Shown here: positions 34,125 to 42,698 of the stretch, in pieces
Numbering within the stretch: position 1 is the first letter of the stretch
How the letters are laid out: each line of letters opens with the position of its first letter
Source: Plantibacter flavus
GTDB taxonomy: Bacteria > Actinomycetota > Actinomycetes > Actinomycetales > Microbacteriaceae
Direction of reading: 5' to 3'
Assembly (NCBI RefSeq): GCF_002024505.1
Contig: NZ_CP019402.1
Span: 3,348,001 to 3,412,000, forward strand
DNA length: 64,000 nucleotides
The notes under the pieces: model-generated
The model's database searches: none
The model's input: only the letters and a program-made list of their open reading frames with translations
What the model was told of the DNA's origin: nothing
Translations under genes and position numbers: made by a program

Positions 34125-34736
34125 TCAGGCGGGCTGGCGGACCGTGGTGACGATGTCGACGAGGTGCGGGTCGGCCGGCGCGGAGCCGAAGCCGAAGCGC
34201 ACGGGCGGGTCGAGTCGGGCGAGGGTGCCGAGGTCGGCACCGGACCAGCTCGCGGTGGCGGCGGTGATGCGGCGGGCGCCGGTCACGCCGTAGTACTCGC
34301 GTCGACCGTTGCCTGCGGAGCCCGCCGTCCGGGCGCCGGGTTGGAGCACGCGGGCGAGGGGGTCGATCGTCTGCAGCCAGACGGGGTTCACGGCCACGGG
34401 TTTGGGGACGACCCGGAGCGCACGACCGAGCGGAGAGCTCCCGCCGATGCGGAGGGTCGTGTCGAGCGGACCGCCCACGAAGCGGAGCCCCGTCGGTAGA
34501 CGGGTCCAGCCGACGGTGCCGATCTCGACGTCGTCGAAGGTGTACGTGGAGGAGATGAAGTCGGCGATCTCCTGGGTCGGCGCGAGCAGCAGGCGTTTGC
34601 CGCGGGAGTCCTCGATCATCGCGTCGGCGAACGAGCCGAACGGCGAGGTGGACCAGAGCCCGAGGACGATGCGGACGCCACCCGTGGTGCCGTAGCCGGC
34701 GATCCTCCCGGAGAAACGAAGGTCGGTTGCGGGCAT
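34125..34736 (-). CDS. Conserved hypothetical protein
   Basis: 203 residues, not recognised by name. It has no signal peptide or membrane segment and is rich in beta-strand patterns (RFSGRIAGYGTTGGVRIVLGLW, SFADAMIEDSRGKRLLLAP, YTFDDVEIGTVGW, SWSGADLGTLARLDPPVRFGFG). Comparable proteins are widespread in Microbacteriaceae as conserved hypotheticals. The start ATG is at 34736. Codon use fits the neighbours. Confidence 0.75.
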   Translation of the reverse strand: MPATDLRFSGRIAGYGTTGGVRIVLGLWSTSPFGSFADAMIEDSRGKRLLLAPTQEIADFISSTYTFDDVEIGTVGWTRLPTGLRFVGGPLDTTLRIGGSSPLGRALRVVPKPVAVNPVWLQTIDPLARVLQPGARTAGSAGNGRREYYGVTGARRITAATASWSGADLGTLARLDPPVRFGFGSAPADPHLVDIVTTVRQPA

Positions 34737-34868
34737 GGGATCACCCTAGTCGCCCCTCCTGCGGGAGTGTCCGTGAACGGGGGTCCACGGCCCGGCCCCC
34801 GTGCCGGTGGACAGGCGCGGGAGCACCACCCGGTTGACGAGGTCGGCGCGATCCGCTTCCGTGGGAAC

Positions 34869-35372
34869 ATGCCGACCTCGCTGCTCCTCCTCGCCGACAC
34901 CCACCTGCCGAAGCGGGCGAAGGTCCTGCCGGACGCGGTCTGGGCCGCCGTCGACGCAGCAGACGTCGTCGTCCACGCGGGTGACTGGGTCGACGAGGCG
35001 ACCCTCGACGCCCTCGAGACCCGGGCTGCCCGCCTCGTCGGTGTCTTCGGCAACAACGACGGCCCAGGTCTCCGCGCGCGCCTTCCCGAGGTCGCGCGCT
35101 TCGAACTCGACGGACTGCGGTTCGCCGTCGTCCATGAGACGGGGGCGGCGACCGGTCGCGAGCGACGGGCCGACGAGGCCTTCCCCGACACCGACGTCCT
35201 GGTCTTCGGACACAGCCACATCCCGTGGGACTCGGTCTCGCCCGCCGGCCTGCGTCTGCTCAACCCCGGGTCGCCGACGGACCGCCGTCGTCAACCGGAG
35301 TGCACGATGATGACCGCTCGGGTCGAAGACGGCGCGCTCAGGGACGTCCGGGTCGTCCCGGTCTCCCGCTGA
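34869..35372 (+). CDS. YfcE/MJ0936-type metallophosphoesterase
   Basis: 167-residue calcineurin-like phosphodiesterase. The metal-binding series is complete: ADTHLP (Asp9, His11), VHAGDW, GNNDGP, VHETG and GHSHIP. Small YfcE-type enzymes hydrolyse phosphodiesters with two divalent metals. The start is the ATG at 34869; in-frame upstream codons lie in non-conserved sequence shared with the gap to the divergent neighbour. The natural substrate is unknown. Confidence 0.9.
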   Translation: MPTSLLLLADTHLPKRAKVLPDAVWAAVDAADVVVHAGDWVDEATLDALETRAARLVGVFGNNDGPGLRARLPEVARFELDGLRFAVVHETGAATGRERRADEAFPDTDVLVFGHSHIPWDSVSPAGLRLLNPGSPTDRRRQPECTMMTARVEDGALRDVRVVPVSR

Positions 35373-35378
35373 GGCGGA

Positions 35379-36026
35379 TCAGCCGCAGTACTCGCTGTCG
35401 ATCTTCGCTTCGTCGCGGACCACGATGCCGTCGACGAGGTCGTCGGTCACGGAGAAGTTGATCCAGTGTCCGGCGTCGTCGGTGACGGCGTAGAAGACGG
35501 CGTACTTGCCCTGCTGCTCGGTGAGCGCCGGGTAGGCGGCCCGGAGTTCCTCGAGGGTGGATCCGACGCCGACGCCCTCAGCGGTCTTCGGTGAGGCGGC
35601 GACCGCCGCAGCCGCAGGCCCGCCCCACGCCTGCAGGACGATCTGGCCCACGACGCCGGTGCTCTGCGGATCGGGGAGCCAGACGGAGGGCAGCCCGTCG
35701 GCGGCGTAGGCGGTCACCCACGGGCACGCCTCCTGCGTCGCGACGGTGAAAGCGGTCATGAACGACGCCGTGCCTTCGATCGGTGCGCCGACCTCGATCG
35801 GGCCGAGCCCGGTGAACGACACGATCCAGGACGCGGGATCGGCGAGGTCGGGACCGGTGGGTGTCGGCGTCGGCGACGGTGTCGGCGTGGCCGTCGTGGT
35901 CACGGTCTCGGTCGGTGCGGGCGTCGATGCTCCCGCGCCGCCCGAGCATCCGGCCAACGCCAGCGCTGCTGCGATCGCCAGGGCGGTGACGACCGGACGT
36001 CGGTGTGCTCGTGTGAACGACATCAT
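35379..36026 (-). CDS. Lipoprotein of unknown function
   Basis: 215 residues. The signal peptide ends in lipobox LAGC (Cys27), followed by a Thr/Pro linker of about 30 residues (TPTPSPTPTPT) that spans the wall-proximal space, then a soluble domain of about 150 residues with GVGVGSTLEELRAAYP. That last motif resembles the strand-helix start of small beta-lactamase-inhibitor-like or SmpA-like folds, but I do not assign one. Two ATGs (36026, 36023) are possible behind GGGGGA. It converges with the phosphoesterase gene with 6 bp between stops. Confidence 0.75.
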   Translation of the reverse strand: MMSFTRAHRRPVVTALAIAAALALAGCSGGAGASTPAPTETVTTTATPTPSPTPTPTGPDLADPASWIVSFTGLGPIEVGAPIEGTASFMTAFTVATQEACPWVTAYAADGLPSVWLPDPQSTGVVGQIVLQAWGGPAAAAVAASPKTAEGVGVGSTLEELRAAYPALTEQQGKYAVFYAVTDDAGHWINFSVTDDLVDGIVVRDEAKIDSEYCG

Positions 36027-36084
36027 TCCCCCAAATGTGTGCTCGGATCAGCCCATCCTCGCACACCATCCGGTCCCCTCCCTT

Positions 36085-36151
36085 GCCCGCGAACTGTCAC
36101 TCCGACACAGTTCCAGCCGTCCGGACCAGCGCCGAGTGACAGTTCGCGGGC
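36085..36151. repeat. Palindromic element, family 2, copy 1
   Basis: GCCCGCGAACTGTCACTC (36085-36102) pairs perfectly over 18 bp with 36134-36151. The outer bases CCCTT and AGGG extend the stem. The arm recurs at 42634-42698. It lies between the lipoprotein start and the next minus-strand gene. Confidence 0.82.
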
Positions 36152-36169
36152 AGGGGGAAGGGGAGGAAC

Positions 36170-37303
36170 TCAGGCGACGGAGGCGGGCTGCAGCACCGGC
36201 GCCGGGCGGGGGACGGTGCTCGTCAGTTCCACGACGCGGTGCTCACGACCGGCGACGATGATCGCCTCCATGATCTCCAACACGTGGAACGCGAGGTCAC
36301 CCGATGCCCGATGCGGTCGGTCCTGTTCGATCGCCTCGGCCAGGTCCGACAGGCCCACCCCGCGCCCGGCGTCGACGAAGCCGGCGCTGTCGGGGACGGC
36401 ACGCCAGGTGCGGTCGTCGGCCGTCGCGATCTCCACCGGGTCCGAGAACCGGTTCGGGTCGGGCACGGCGACCGTCCCGCCCGTCCCGTAGACCTCGAAG
36501 AGCGGCGCGCGGCTCGCCCACACCTCGAACGAGACCGTCACGGTCGAGACCACCCCGTTCGCGTGCTCGAGGATCGCGGTGACGTGCGTGTCGACCTCCT
36601 CGTGCACCGGGATCGGCGTCCCGGCCAGCGCTCCGGTCGCGACCGACCGCTCACGATCCGACCGCGCGACCGCGCCCGACACCCGCACGACAGGACCGAA
36701 GAACGACACGAGGCTCGTCAGGTAGTACGGCCCCATGTCGAGGAGCGGTCCGCCACCCGGCTGGTAGTAGAACGCGGGGGCCGGGTGCCACAGCTCATGT
36801 CCCGGGGCGCTCCAGGCGACGGCTGCGGCGATCGGCCGACCGATGGCGCCGCTGTCGAGCACGGCGAGCGCCGTCTGGACCCCGGACCCGAGGACGGTGT
36901 CCGGCGCGCTGCCGACGCGGAGGCCCTTCGCCGCCGCGAGCTCGAGCACCGGTCGTGCCTCGGCGGTCGACAGCGCGAGCGGCTTCTCCCCGTAGACGTG
37001 CTTGCCGGCCTCGAGAGCCCGGAGCGCGACCTCGGCGTGCGCGGCCGGGATGGTGAGGTTCAGGACGACGTCGACCTCGGGGTCGGCGAGCAGCTCGTCG
37101 ACGCTCGACGACCGCACGCCCTGTTCGGCGGCGACCTCCGCGGCGCGGGCGAGGTCGAGGTCCGCAACGACGACGAGCTCGAGGTTCGGCAGCTTCGGGA
37201 ACTCGGCGAAGTACTGCTTCGAGATGTTGCCGACGCCGATGACGCCGACCCGGAGGACGGACCCTCCGGTGCTCTCCAATGGCCCGTTCAGCGCGCTGCC
37301 CAC
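36170..37303 (-). CDS. Gfo/Idh/MocA-family oxidoreductase
   Basis: 377-residue NAD(P)-dependent sugar dehydrogenase-like enzyme. The Rossmann start is LRVGVIGVGNISKQYF (about 17-32), the EKP motif lies in AGKHVYGEKPLALS, and the C-terminal alpha/beta domain includes GGGPLLDMGPYYLTSLVSFFG. The GTG start at 37303 follows AAAGGGG and overlaps the thuA-like stop by 16 bp. It is last gene of a six-gene operon that also encodes a second such enzyme, a ThuA-like protein and an ABC transporter. Such sets convert an imported sugar by oxidation at C3 or C1; the sugar is unknown. Confidence 0.88.
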   Translation of the reverse strand: MGSALNGPLESTGGSVLRVGVIGVGNISKQYFAEFPKLPNLELVVVADLDLARAAEVAAEQGVRSSSVDELLADPEVDVVLNLTIPAAHAEVALRALEAGKHVYGEKPLALSTAEARPVLELAAAKGLRVGSAPDTVLGSGVQTALAVLDSGAIGRPIAAAVAWSAPGHELWHPAPAFYYQPGGGPLLDMGPYYLTSLVSFFGPVVRVSGAVARSDRERSVATGALAGTPIPVHEEVDTHVTAILEHANGVVSTVTVSFEVWASRAPLFEVYGTGGTVAVPDPNRFSDPVEIATADDRTWRAVPDSAGFVDAGRGVGLSDLAEAIEQDRPHRASGDLAFHVLEIMEAIIVAGREHRVVELTSTVPRPAPVLQPASVA

Positions 37304-37983
37304 AGCAGGCCCCTTTCGATGATGGTGCGGACGTTCGGGTCTTCGACGATCTCGATGCGGTGGCCGGGCGCGGACACGAAGATCCTGCCCTTCCCCCACT
37401 GGCGGGTCCAGATGGCGGGCGCCGTGACGGGACGGTTCCACGCGTCCCAGGGCCGCACCTCCTGCGTCGTCGTCGCGAGGACGTCGTTGTACTCGTCGCT
37501 CAGCACCCAGTACTGCTCGGTGACGAGGTCGAAGTCCTCGATCCCCTCGGTGATGGGGTGCGTCCGGCCGTACTCGGTGATGTGGACGGTGTAGGGGATG
37601 TAGTTGTCGGACTGCTCCCCCGTCCGCTCGGCCGGGTCCTTGCCGGCGTGGTGCGCGAACTGGCCACCGATCATGTGGAGGTAGTCGGCGTTGTTGCGGT
37701 ACGAGTCCGCGATCCCGCCGTGCCAACCGGCCATACCCGTCCCGTTCAGGACGGCGCGTTGCAGGCCGGCGAACTCCTCCGGCTCGATGGTGTTCATCGT
37801 GTTGATCTGCACGATGAGGTCGACCGTGTCGAGGTAGTCGGTGTCCGTGTAGACGGTGGTCCCGTCCTCGACGCGGACGGTGAACCCGCTCGCCTCCAGG
37901 AAGGGGATGAAGGCCGCGGTCGTCTCGACGGGCATGTGCCCGTCCCAGCCGCCTCGCACCACGAGCGCCTGCTTGTCAGTCAT
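37288..37983 (-). CDS. ThuA-like domain protein
   Basis: 231-residue protein of the ThuA / trehalose-utilisation family, a class I glutamine-amidotransferase-like fold without a catalytic triad that can be recognised. Hallmarks are ALVVRGGWDGHMP, the GMAGWHGGIADSYR strand-loop near 80-95, GGQFAHHAG and PITEGIEDF. ThuA proteins work with Gfo/Idh/MocA dehydrogenases, in some species in 3-keto-sugar formation. The start is the ATG at 37983. It lies between the permeases and the oxidoreductase in one transcript. Confidence 0.88.
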   Translation of the reverse strand: MTDKQALVVRGGWDGHMPVETTAAFIPFLEASGFTVRVEDGTTVYTDTDYLDTVDLIVQINTMNTIEPEEFAGLQRAVLNGTGMAGWHGGIADSYRNNADYLHMIGGQFAHHAGKDPAERTGEQSDNYIPYTVHITEYGRTHPITEGIEDFDLVTEQYWVLSDEYNDVLATTTQEVRPWDAWNRPVTAPAIWTRQWGKGRIFVSAPGHRIEIVEDPNVRTIIERGLLWAAR

Positions 37984-38032
37984 GTGTTCCTCTCAGGGGG
38001 TGGTTCGGTCTCCGGTCGACTCGCGACCGGCA

Positions 38033-38986
38033 CTACTTGCTGAAGCCGGCGGTCATGCCACTGATCAACTGGCGTCGGCCGAACAGGTACAGGATGAAGA
38101 TCGGCAGGGTCGACAGCACCACGGCGGCGAGCACGGCCGGCACGTTCACGCTGAACGAGCCCTGGAACGTCCACAGCGACAACGGCAGCACCCGGTTGCT
38201 CGGCGACTGCGTGAGCACGAGCGGGAACAGGAAGCCGTTCCACACGTTGAGCGCGTTGTAGAGCGCGACCGTGACGATCGCCGGCCGGGCGAGCGGGAGG
38301 ACGAGCGAGACGAGGGTCCGCCAGCTCGACGCGCCGTCGACCGTCATCGACTCGAACAGCTCTTTGGGGATGTCGCGGATGAAGTTCGACAGGATGAGCA
38401 CGGTCACGGGCACCGCGAAGCCGATCGACGGCAGGATCAGCGCCAGGAGGGTGTCGTAGAGTCCCGCCTTGCTGAGCATGTAGAACAGCGGGATGATCGT
38501 CGCCTGCAGCGGGATCGCGAGGCCGAGCAGGAAGAACGAGAACGCTCCCCGCGTGAACCGGGAGTTGGTGCGCACGATCGCGTACGCGGCCATGAGGCAG
38601 ACGAACACGGTGACGGCGACGCTCGCGACGGTGATGACGACGCTGTTGCCGAGATAGAGGAAGAAGTCGCTCTGCAGGACGAGGGCGTAGCCGTCGAGGG
38701 TCGGGTCGGTGGGCGGGATGAGCTGGTTGCTCGAGAAGAACCCGGCCTGCGGGCGCACGCTCGTGATGACGATGTAGTAGATCGGCAGCACGATGATGAG
38801 CAGCCAGATCCATGCGCCGATCCCGCCGATGATGTTCGGCTTTCGGCGGGCACCGCGGGGGCGCCTGCCTCGCGTCTCGTGCTCGCCCGGGCGTCCGCGC
38901 TTGGACCCGGCGGTCGAGACGCTGACCGTGTCGAGGCTCCCGGTCGGGAGCGCACCGGGCTTCGTGAGTGGGTTGGTCGCTGACAT
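38033..38986 (-). CDS. ABC sugar transporter permease, MalG type
   Basis: 317-residue CUT1 permease with six membrane segments after a roughly 55-residue basic, Gly/Arg-rich N-terminal tail. The EAA loop reads ELFESMTVDGASSWRTL. The start ATG at 38986 shares a base with the stop of the first permease (TGATG). It works with the binding protein at 39920-41230. Confidence 0.92.
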   Translation of the reverse strand: MSATNPLTKPGALPTGSLDTVSVSTAGSKRGRPGEHETRGRRPRGARRKPNIIGGIGAWIWLLIIVLPIYYIVITSVRPQAGFFSSNQLIPPTDPTLDGYALVLQSDFFLYLGNSVVITVASVAVTVFVCLMAAYAIVRTNSRFTRGAFSFFLLGLAIPLQATIIPLFYMLSKAGLYDTLLALILPSIGFAVPVTVLILSNFIRDIPKELFESMTVDGASSWRTLVSLVLPLARPAIVTVALYNALNVWNGFLFPLVLTQSPSNRVLPLSLWTFQGSFSVNVPAVLAAVVLSTLPIFILYLFGRRQLISGMTAGFSK

Positions 38987-39912
38987 CAGAGGCCCTCCTG
39001 CTGACTGTCCATCTTGGCGAAGCCGCTCAGTTTGGTGAGCAGCAGGGCGATGGCGAGACCGATGACGGCCAGGATGATCGCCATGACGCTCGCCTGCCCG
39101 AACTGGCTCGCGGAGAAGCCCGTCACGTACATGAGGATCGGGAGGATGCGGGTGCCCGCGCTCGGAACGCCGCCGGTGAGCACGAAGATCACGTCGAAGT
39201 AGGTGAGCGAACCGATGATCATGAGCGTGGACGACGTCACGAGCGTGTACCGCAGCTGCGGGAGCGTGATGTGGAAGAACTGCTTGACCGTCCCCGCACC
39301 GTCGATCTCGGCGGCCTCGTAGAGGGACGCCGGGATCTGCCGCACGCCACCCTGGAACAGGAGCGTGTGGAAGGGCACGAACTGCCACGCGATGATGAAG
39401 ATCACGACGAAGAGCACGAGCTGCTGGTTGCCGAGCCAGTCCTGCTTGAGGAACGGGATGCCGAGCGACGCCGACAGGCCGAAGTTCGGGTCGAGGATCG
39501 CCTTGAACGCGATGGCCGTCGCCGCCGACGACAGCAGGAGTGGCAGGAAGAAGATCGCGCCGAGGACGGCCCGGTTGCGCTGCTTGCCGGCGGTCCAGGT
39601 CCCGAGCAGCAGGCTGATCGGTGTCTGGACGATCCAGGAGATCACGATGACCTTGAGGGTGAGGACGAGCGCGTCGATCGCGACCGGGTCGACGAGGACC
39701 GAGGCCCAGTTGTCGAGGCCGACCCACGCGGGGTCGGTGATCGCGTCCCAGCGGGTGAAGCTCAGGTACAGGGCGACGATGAGCGGGATGATCGCGAAGA
39801 CGAGGAAGAAGCCCAGCGCCGGCGCGACCATCCAGCCACTGGGGCCGGTGCGGCGGCGCATCGCTGCCGCACCGGCCCCTCGGGCCCCGTTCAATGGACG
39901 GGTGACGGTCAT
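38986..39912 (-). CDS. ABC sugar transporter permease, MalF type
   Basis: 308-residue CUT1 permease with six membrane segments. The EAA loop reads SLYEAAEIDGAGTVKQF. It begins at the ATG at 39912, 7 bp after the binding-protein stop, and is coupled to the next permease. No ATPase is in the operon, so a shared ATPase is expected. Confidence 0.92.
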   Translation of the reverse strand: MTVTRPLNGARGAGAAAMRRRTGPSGWMVAPALGFFLVFAIIPLIVALYLSFTRWDAITDPAWVGLDNWASVLVDPVAIDALVLTLKVIVISWIVQTPISLLLGTWTAGKQRNRAVLGAIFFLPLLLSSAATAIAFKAILDPNFGLSASLGIPFLKQDWLGNQQLVLFVVIFIIAWQFVPFHTLLFQGGVRQIPASLYEAAEIDGAGTVKQFFHITLPQLRYTLVTSSTLMIIGSLTYFDVIFVLTGGVPSAGTRILPILMYVTGFSASQFGQASVMAIILAVIGLAIALLLTKLSGFAKMDSQQEGL

Positions 39913-39919
39913 CGGGAGA

Positions 39920-41230
39920 TCACTGTCCGATCGTCTTGTTCATGTTGTCGGAGAACTCCTGCGGGGTGATCTGCAGGTTGAACAGCTGGTCGAGGTTCGT
40001 CAGCAGCGCGGTCGCCTGTGCCGGCGGGAGCGCCTGGTCCCACGACATCTGGAAGTTCTTGGCGTTCTTCGTCAGGTCGTAGACGGTCGTGCCGAAGTCG
40101 CCGCCGGCGTCCGCGATCTCGGAGTCGATGTCGGTGATGGGAGGCACCTGGCCGGCCTTCACCATGCGGTCGATGTAGCCCTTGTCGAACACACCCTCGG
40201 TGAGGTACTTCAGCGCGCTGGCCTTCTGCTCCTTCGTCGCCGAGGCGGAGATGGAGAAGTACCCGGACGGGTTGCCGACGATGTTCGACGGGTCGCCCTT
40301 GCCACCGGTGACGGCGGGGAAGGTCGTGTAACCGAGACCCTTCTCGGCGAACTCGGCCGCCTGCTGCTTGAAGGTCGTCATGACCCAGGCGCCCTGGAGC
40401 ATCATCGCGGCCTTGCCCGTGTAGAGCAGGGCCACGTCGGCGTTGCTGTCGGCGGTGACCGAGGCGTAGCCGTCGACGAACGCGCCGGCCTTCACGAGCT
40501 CCTGGATCTTCTCGTTCGCCTCGATGATGCCGGGGTCGCTCCACGCGTCGGCCTCGCCGGCCATGATCTTGTTGAAGGCCTCGGGTCCGGCGACGCGGTC
40601 GACGAGGTACTCCTCCCACATGAGCGACGGCCACTTGGAGGCACCGGCGAGCGAGAACGGGGCCACGCCTGCGGCCTTGAGCTTGGGGATGGCGTCGACG
40701 ATCTCGTCGAAGTTCGTCGGGACCTCGACCCCGGCGGCCTTCAGGACGTCCTTGTTGTAGTAGAACATGATCGGCGTGGTGGCGTTCATCGGCACCGCGT
40801 AGACCTTGTCGTCGATGACACCCTGGTTCCAGACGGACTCGAGGAACTTGCCCTTCGCGTCCGCGGTCTCCGAGGTGATGTCGGCGACCTTGCCGGCGTC
40901 CACATAGGAGTTCAGGGTGCCGCCCGCCCAGCTGTAGATGATGGTCGGGGCGCTGCCCGCGCCGACGGCCGTACGGATCTTGGTCTTGTAAGCGTCGTTC
41001 TGGAAGTAGGTCGCGGCGACCTGGCCGTCGGCGTTGGCGGCGTTCCACTCCTTGAGCGACGGGCCGAGGACGGTGTCCTCGTCGGTGCCGGTGAGGCCCC
41101 AGAGGGTGGCACTGCCGCTCGGGGCGCCGCCGCCGCTGGAGCAGGCGGTCGCGCCGAGCATGAGGGCCGAGACGCCGAGGGCGACTGCGGCCAGTCGGGT
41201 CCGGCGGCGGGATGAAGTACGAAGCGTCAT
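39920..41230 (-). CDS. ABC sugar-binding lipoprotein
   Basis: 436-residue family-1 solute-binding protein. An Arg-rich signal peptide ends in a lipobox ATAC (Cys30). The mature start reads SATLWGLTGTDEDTVLGPSLKEWNAANADG. Other family features are PTIIYSWAGG, YAVPMNATTPIMFYYNKDVLKAAG and GKAAMMLQGAWV. The start ATG at 41230 follows AAGGAGAG. It lies between the first oxidoreductase and the two permeases. The ligand is unknown. Confidence 0.92.
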   Translation of the reverse strand: MTLRTSSRRRTRLAAVALGVSALMLGATACSSGGGAPSGSATLWGLTGTDEDTVLGPSLKEWNAANADGQVAATYFQNDAYKTKIRTAVGAGSAPTIIYSWAGGTLNSYVDAGKVADITSETADAKGKFLESVWNQGVIDDKVYAVPMNATTPIMFYYNKDVLKAAGVEVPTNFDEIVDAIPKLKAAGVAPFSLAGASKWPSLMWEEYLVDRVAGPEAFNKIMAGEADAWSDPGIIEANEKIQELVKAGAFVDGYASVTADSNADVALLYTGKAAMMLQGAWVMTTFKQQAAEFAEKGLGYTTFPAVTGGKGDPSNIVGNPSGYFSISASATKEQKASALKYLTEGVFDKGYIDRMVKAGQVPPITDIDSEIADAGGDFGTTVYDLTKNAKNFQMSWDQALPPAQATALLTNLDQLFNLQITPQEFSDNMNKTIGQ

Positions 41231-41280
41231 TGCGTTCTCTCCTTGGTGGGTGCTGCTGCTGATGGTGCGATGTGGTCGGG

Positions 41281-42471
41281 TCAGTCGGTGGGTGTCCAGG
41301 CGCTGCCGTTCGCCGCACTCGACTCGACGGCACGCAGGACCCGCTGGACCTGCAGCCCGTCGGCGAAGGACGGCTCGGGATCGGTGCCGGCGGTGATGGC
41401 CTGGACGAGGTCGCGCACCTGGTGCGAGAACGGGTGCTCGTAGCCGATGCCGTGGCCGGTCGGCCACCAGGCGGCCATGTACGGGTGCTCCGGCTCGGTG
41501 ACGACGATGCGCGTGAAGCCCTGCTTGCCGGCAGGAGCGGTGGCGTCGTACACCTCCAGCTCGTTCATCCGCTCGAGGTCGAAGGCGATGGCTCCGCGGG
41601 AGCCGCTCAGCTCGATGCGGAGCGCGTTCTTCCGGCCGGTCGCGTAGCGGGTGGCCTCGAAGGCACCGATCGCGCCGTCCGCGAGTCCGCCCGTGAGCTT
41701 CGCGGTGAACCAGGCGGCGTCGTCGACGGTGACCGCGCCGCGTTCCTCCGAGGCGGTCCCGCTCAGGCCGACGGTCTCACCGAGGAGCGGTCGCTCGGTG
41801 ACGAAGGTGGCGAGCGTCCCGCTGACGGTGTCGAGTCGGGCGCCGGTCAGGTGCTGCACGAGGTCGATGGCGTGCGCGCCGATGTCACCGAGCGAGCCGG
41901 AGCCGGCCTGATCCTTGTCGAGGCGCCACGTCATCGGGCCCTCCGCGTCGCTCAGCCAGTCCTGGAGGTAGAGCGCGCGGATCTGGCGGACGTCGCCGAG
42001 CGCGCCCTCCGCGATGAGCTGGCGGGCGTAGCCGATGGCGGGCACACGACGGTAGCTGAAGCCGACCATGGAGCGGACGCCGCGGGCCCTCGCCGCCTCG
42101 GCCGCGGCGACCATCAGCTCCGCCTCCTCGACACTGTTGGCGAGCGGCTTCTCGCAGAGGACGTGCTTGCCGGCTTCGAGGGCGGCGATCGCGATCTCGA
42201 CGTGCGACGAGCCGGGCGTGCAGACGTCGACGATGTCGATGGACGGGTCGGCGATGACGCTCCGCCAGTCGGTCGAGGCCGACTCCCAGCCGAACTTCAC
42301 GCGGGCCGCTTCGAGTGCTTCGGCGTTGCGGCCGACGATCGTCGCCATGACCGGTTCCGCGTGGAGGTCGAAGAAGCGCGGTGCGGTGCGCCAGGCCTGC
42401 GAGTGTGCGGCTCCCATGAAGCCGTATCCGATCATCGCGACCCGGAGTTCCGGCCGTCCGCTTCCCGCCAT
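41281..42471 (-). CDS. Gfo/Idh/MocA-family oxidoreductase (first gene of six-gene operon)
   Basis: 396-residue NAD(P)-dependent dehydrogenase-like protein. The Rossmann motif is LRVAMIGYGFMGAAHSQAWR, EKP lies in AGKHVLCEKPLANS, and GSGSLGDIGAHAIDLVQHLTGA marks the substrate domain. I prefer the ATG at 42471 with GGGAGC upstream over a TTG two codons earlier. It leads the operon oxidoreductase, binding protein, permease, permease, ThuA-like, oxidoreductase. A site related to the LacI operator at 43816 lies 118-129 bp upstream. Confidence 0.88.
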   Translation of the reverse strand: MAGSGRPELRVAMIGYGFMGAAHSQAWRTAPRFFDLHAEPVMATIVGRNAEALEAARVKFGWESASTDWRSVIADPSIDIVDVCTPGSSHVEIAIAALEAGKHVLCEKPLANSVEEAELMVAAAEAARARGVRSMVGFSYRRVPAIGYARQLIAEGALGDVRQIRALYLQDWLSDAEGPMTWRLDKDQAGSGSLGDIGAHAIDLVQHLTGARLDTVSGTLATFVTERPLLGETVGLSGTASEERGAVTVDDAAWFTAKLTGGLADGAIGAFEATRYATGRKNALRIELSGSRGAIAFDLERMNELEVYDATAPAGKQGFTRIVVTEPEHPYMAAWWPTGHGIGYEHPFSHQVRDLVQAITAGTDPEPSFADGLQVQRVLRAVESSAANGSAWTPTD

Positions 42472-42588
42472 GTGCAACGCTCCCGAGCTGCTCGCGCAGC
42501 TGCGGCCCCGGGGTTCCGGATCGCTTCGCTGCGGTGCCCTGAAGCTAGCCCCGCCGCCTGTTCCCCCGCAACTTCCCTATCCCGCATT

Positions 42589-42600
42589 GGAAACTTTTCG
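42589..42600. promoter_or_regulatory. Candidate LacI operator before the six-gene operon
   Basis: GGAAACTTTTCG matches 9 of 12 bases of the perfect palindrome CGAAATATTTCG at 43816-43827. It is the only AT-rich stretch upstream of the operon. The link to the neighbouring lacI gene is a plausible inference. Confidence 0.45.
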
Positions 42601-42633
42601 CACCCATCACCAGCCCGTCCACCCCCACCCTTA

Positions 42634-42698
42634 CCCGCGAACTGTCACTCCGGCACAGTCCCGGCCGCCGGGACGAGCGGCGAGTGACAGTTCGCGGG
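42634..42698. repeat. Palindromic element, family 2, copy 2
   Basis: CCCGCGAACTGTCACTC (42634-42650) pairs perfectly over 17 bp with 42682-42698. Flanking CCCACCC and GGGGGTGGG may extend the stem. It abuts the stop codon of the lacI gene at 42699, so it could be its terminator. Confidence 0.82.
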
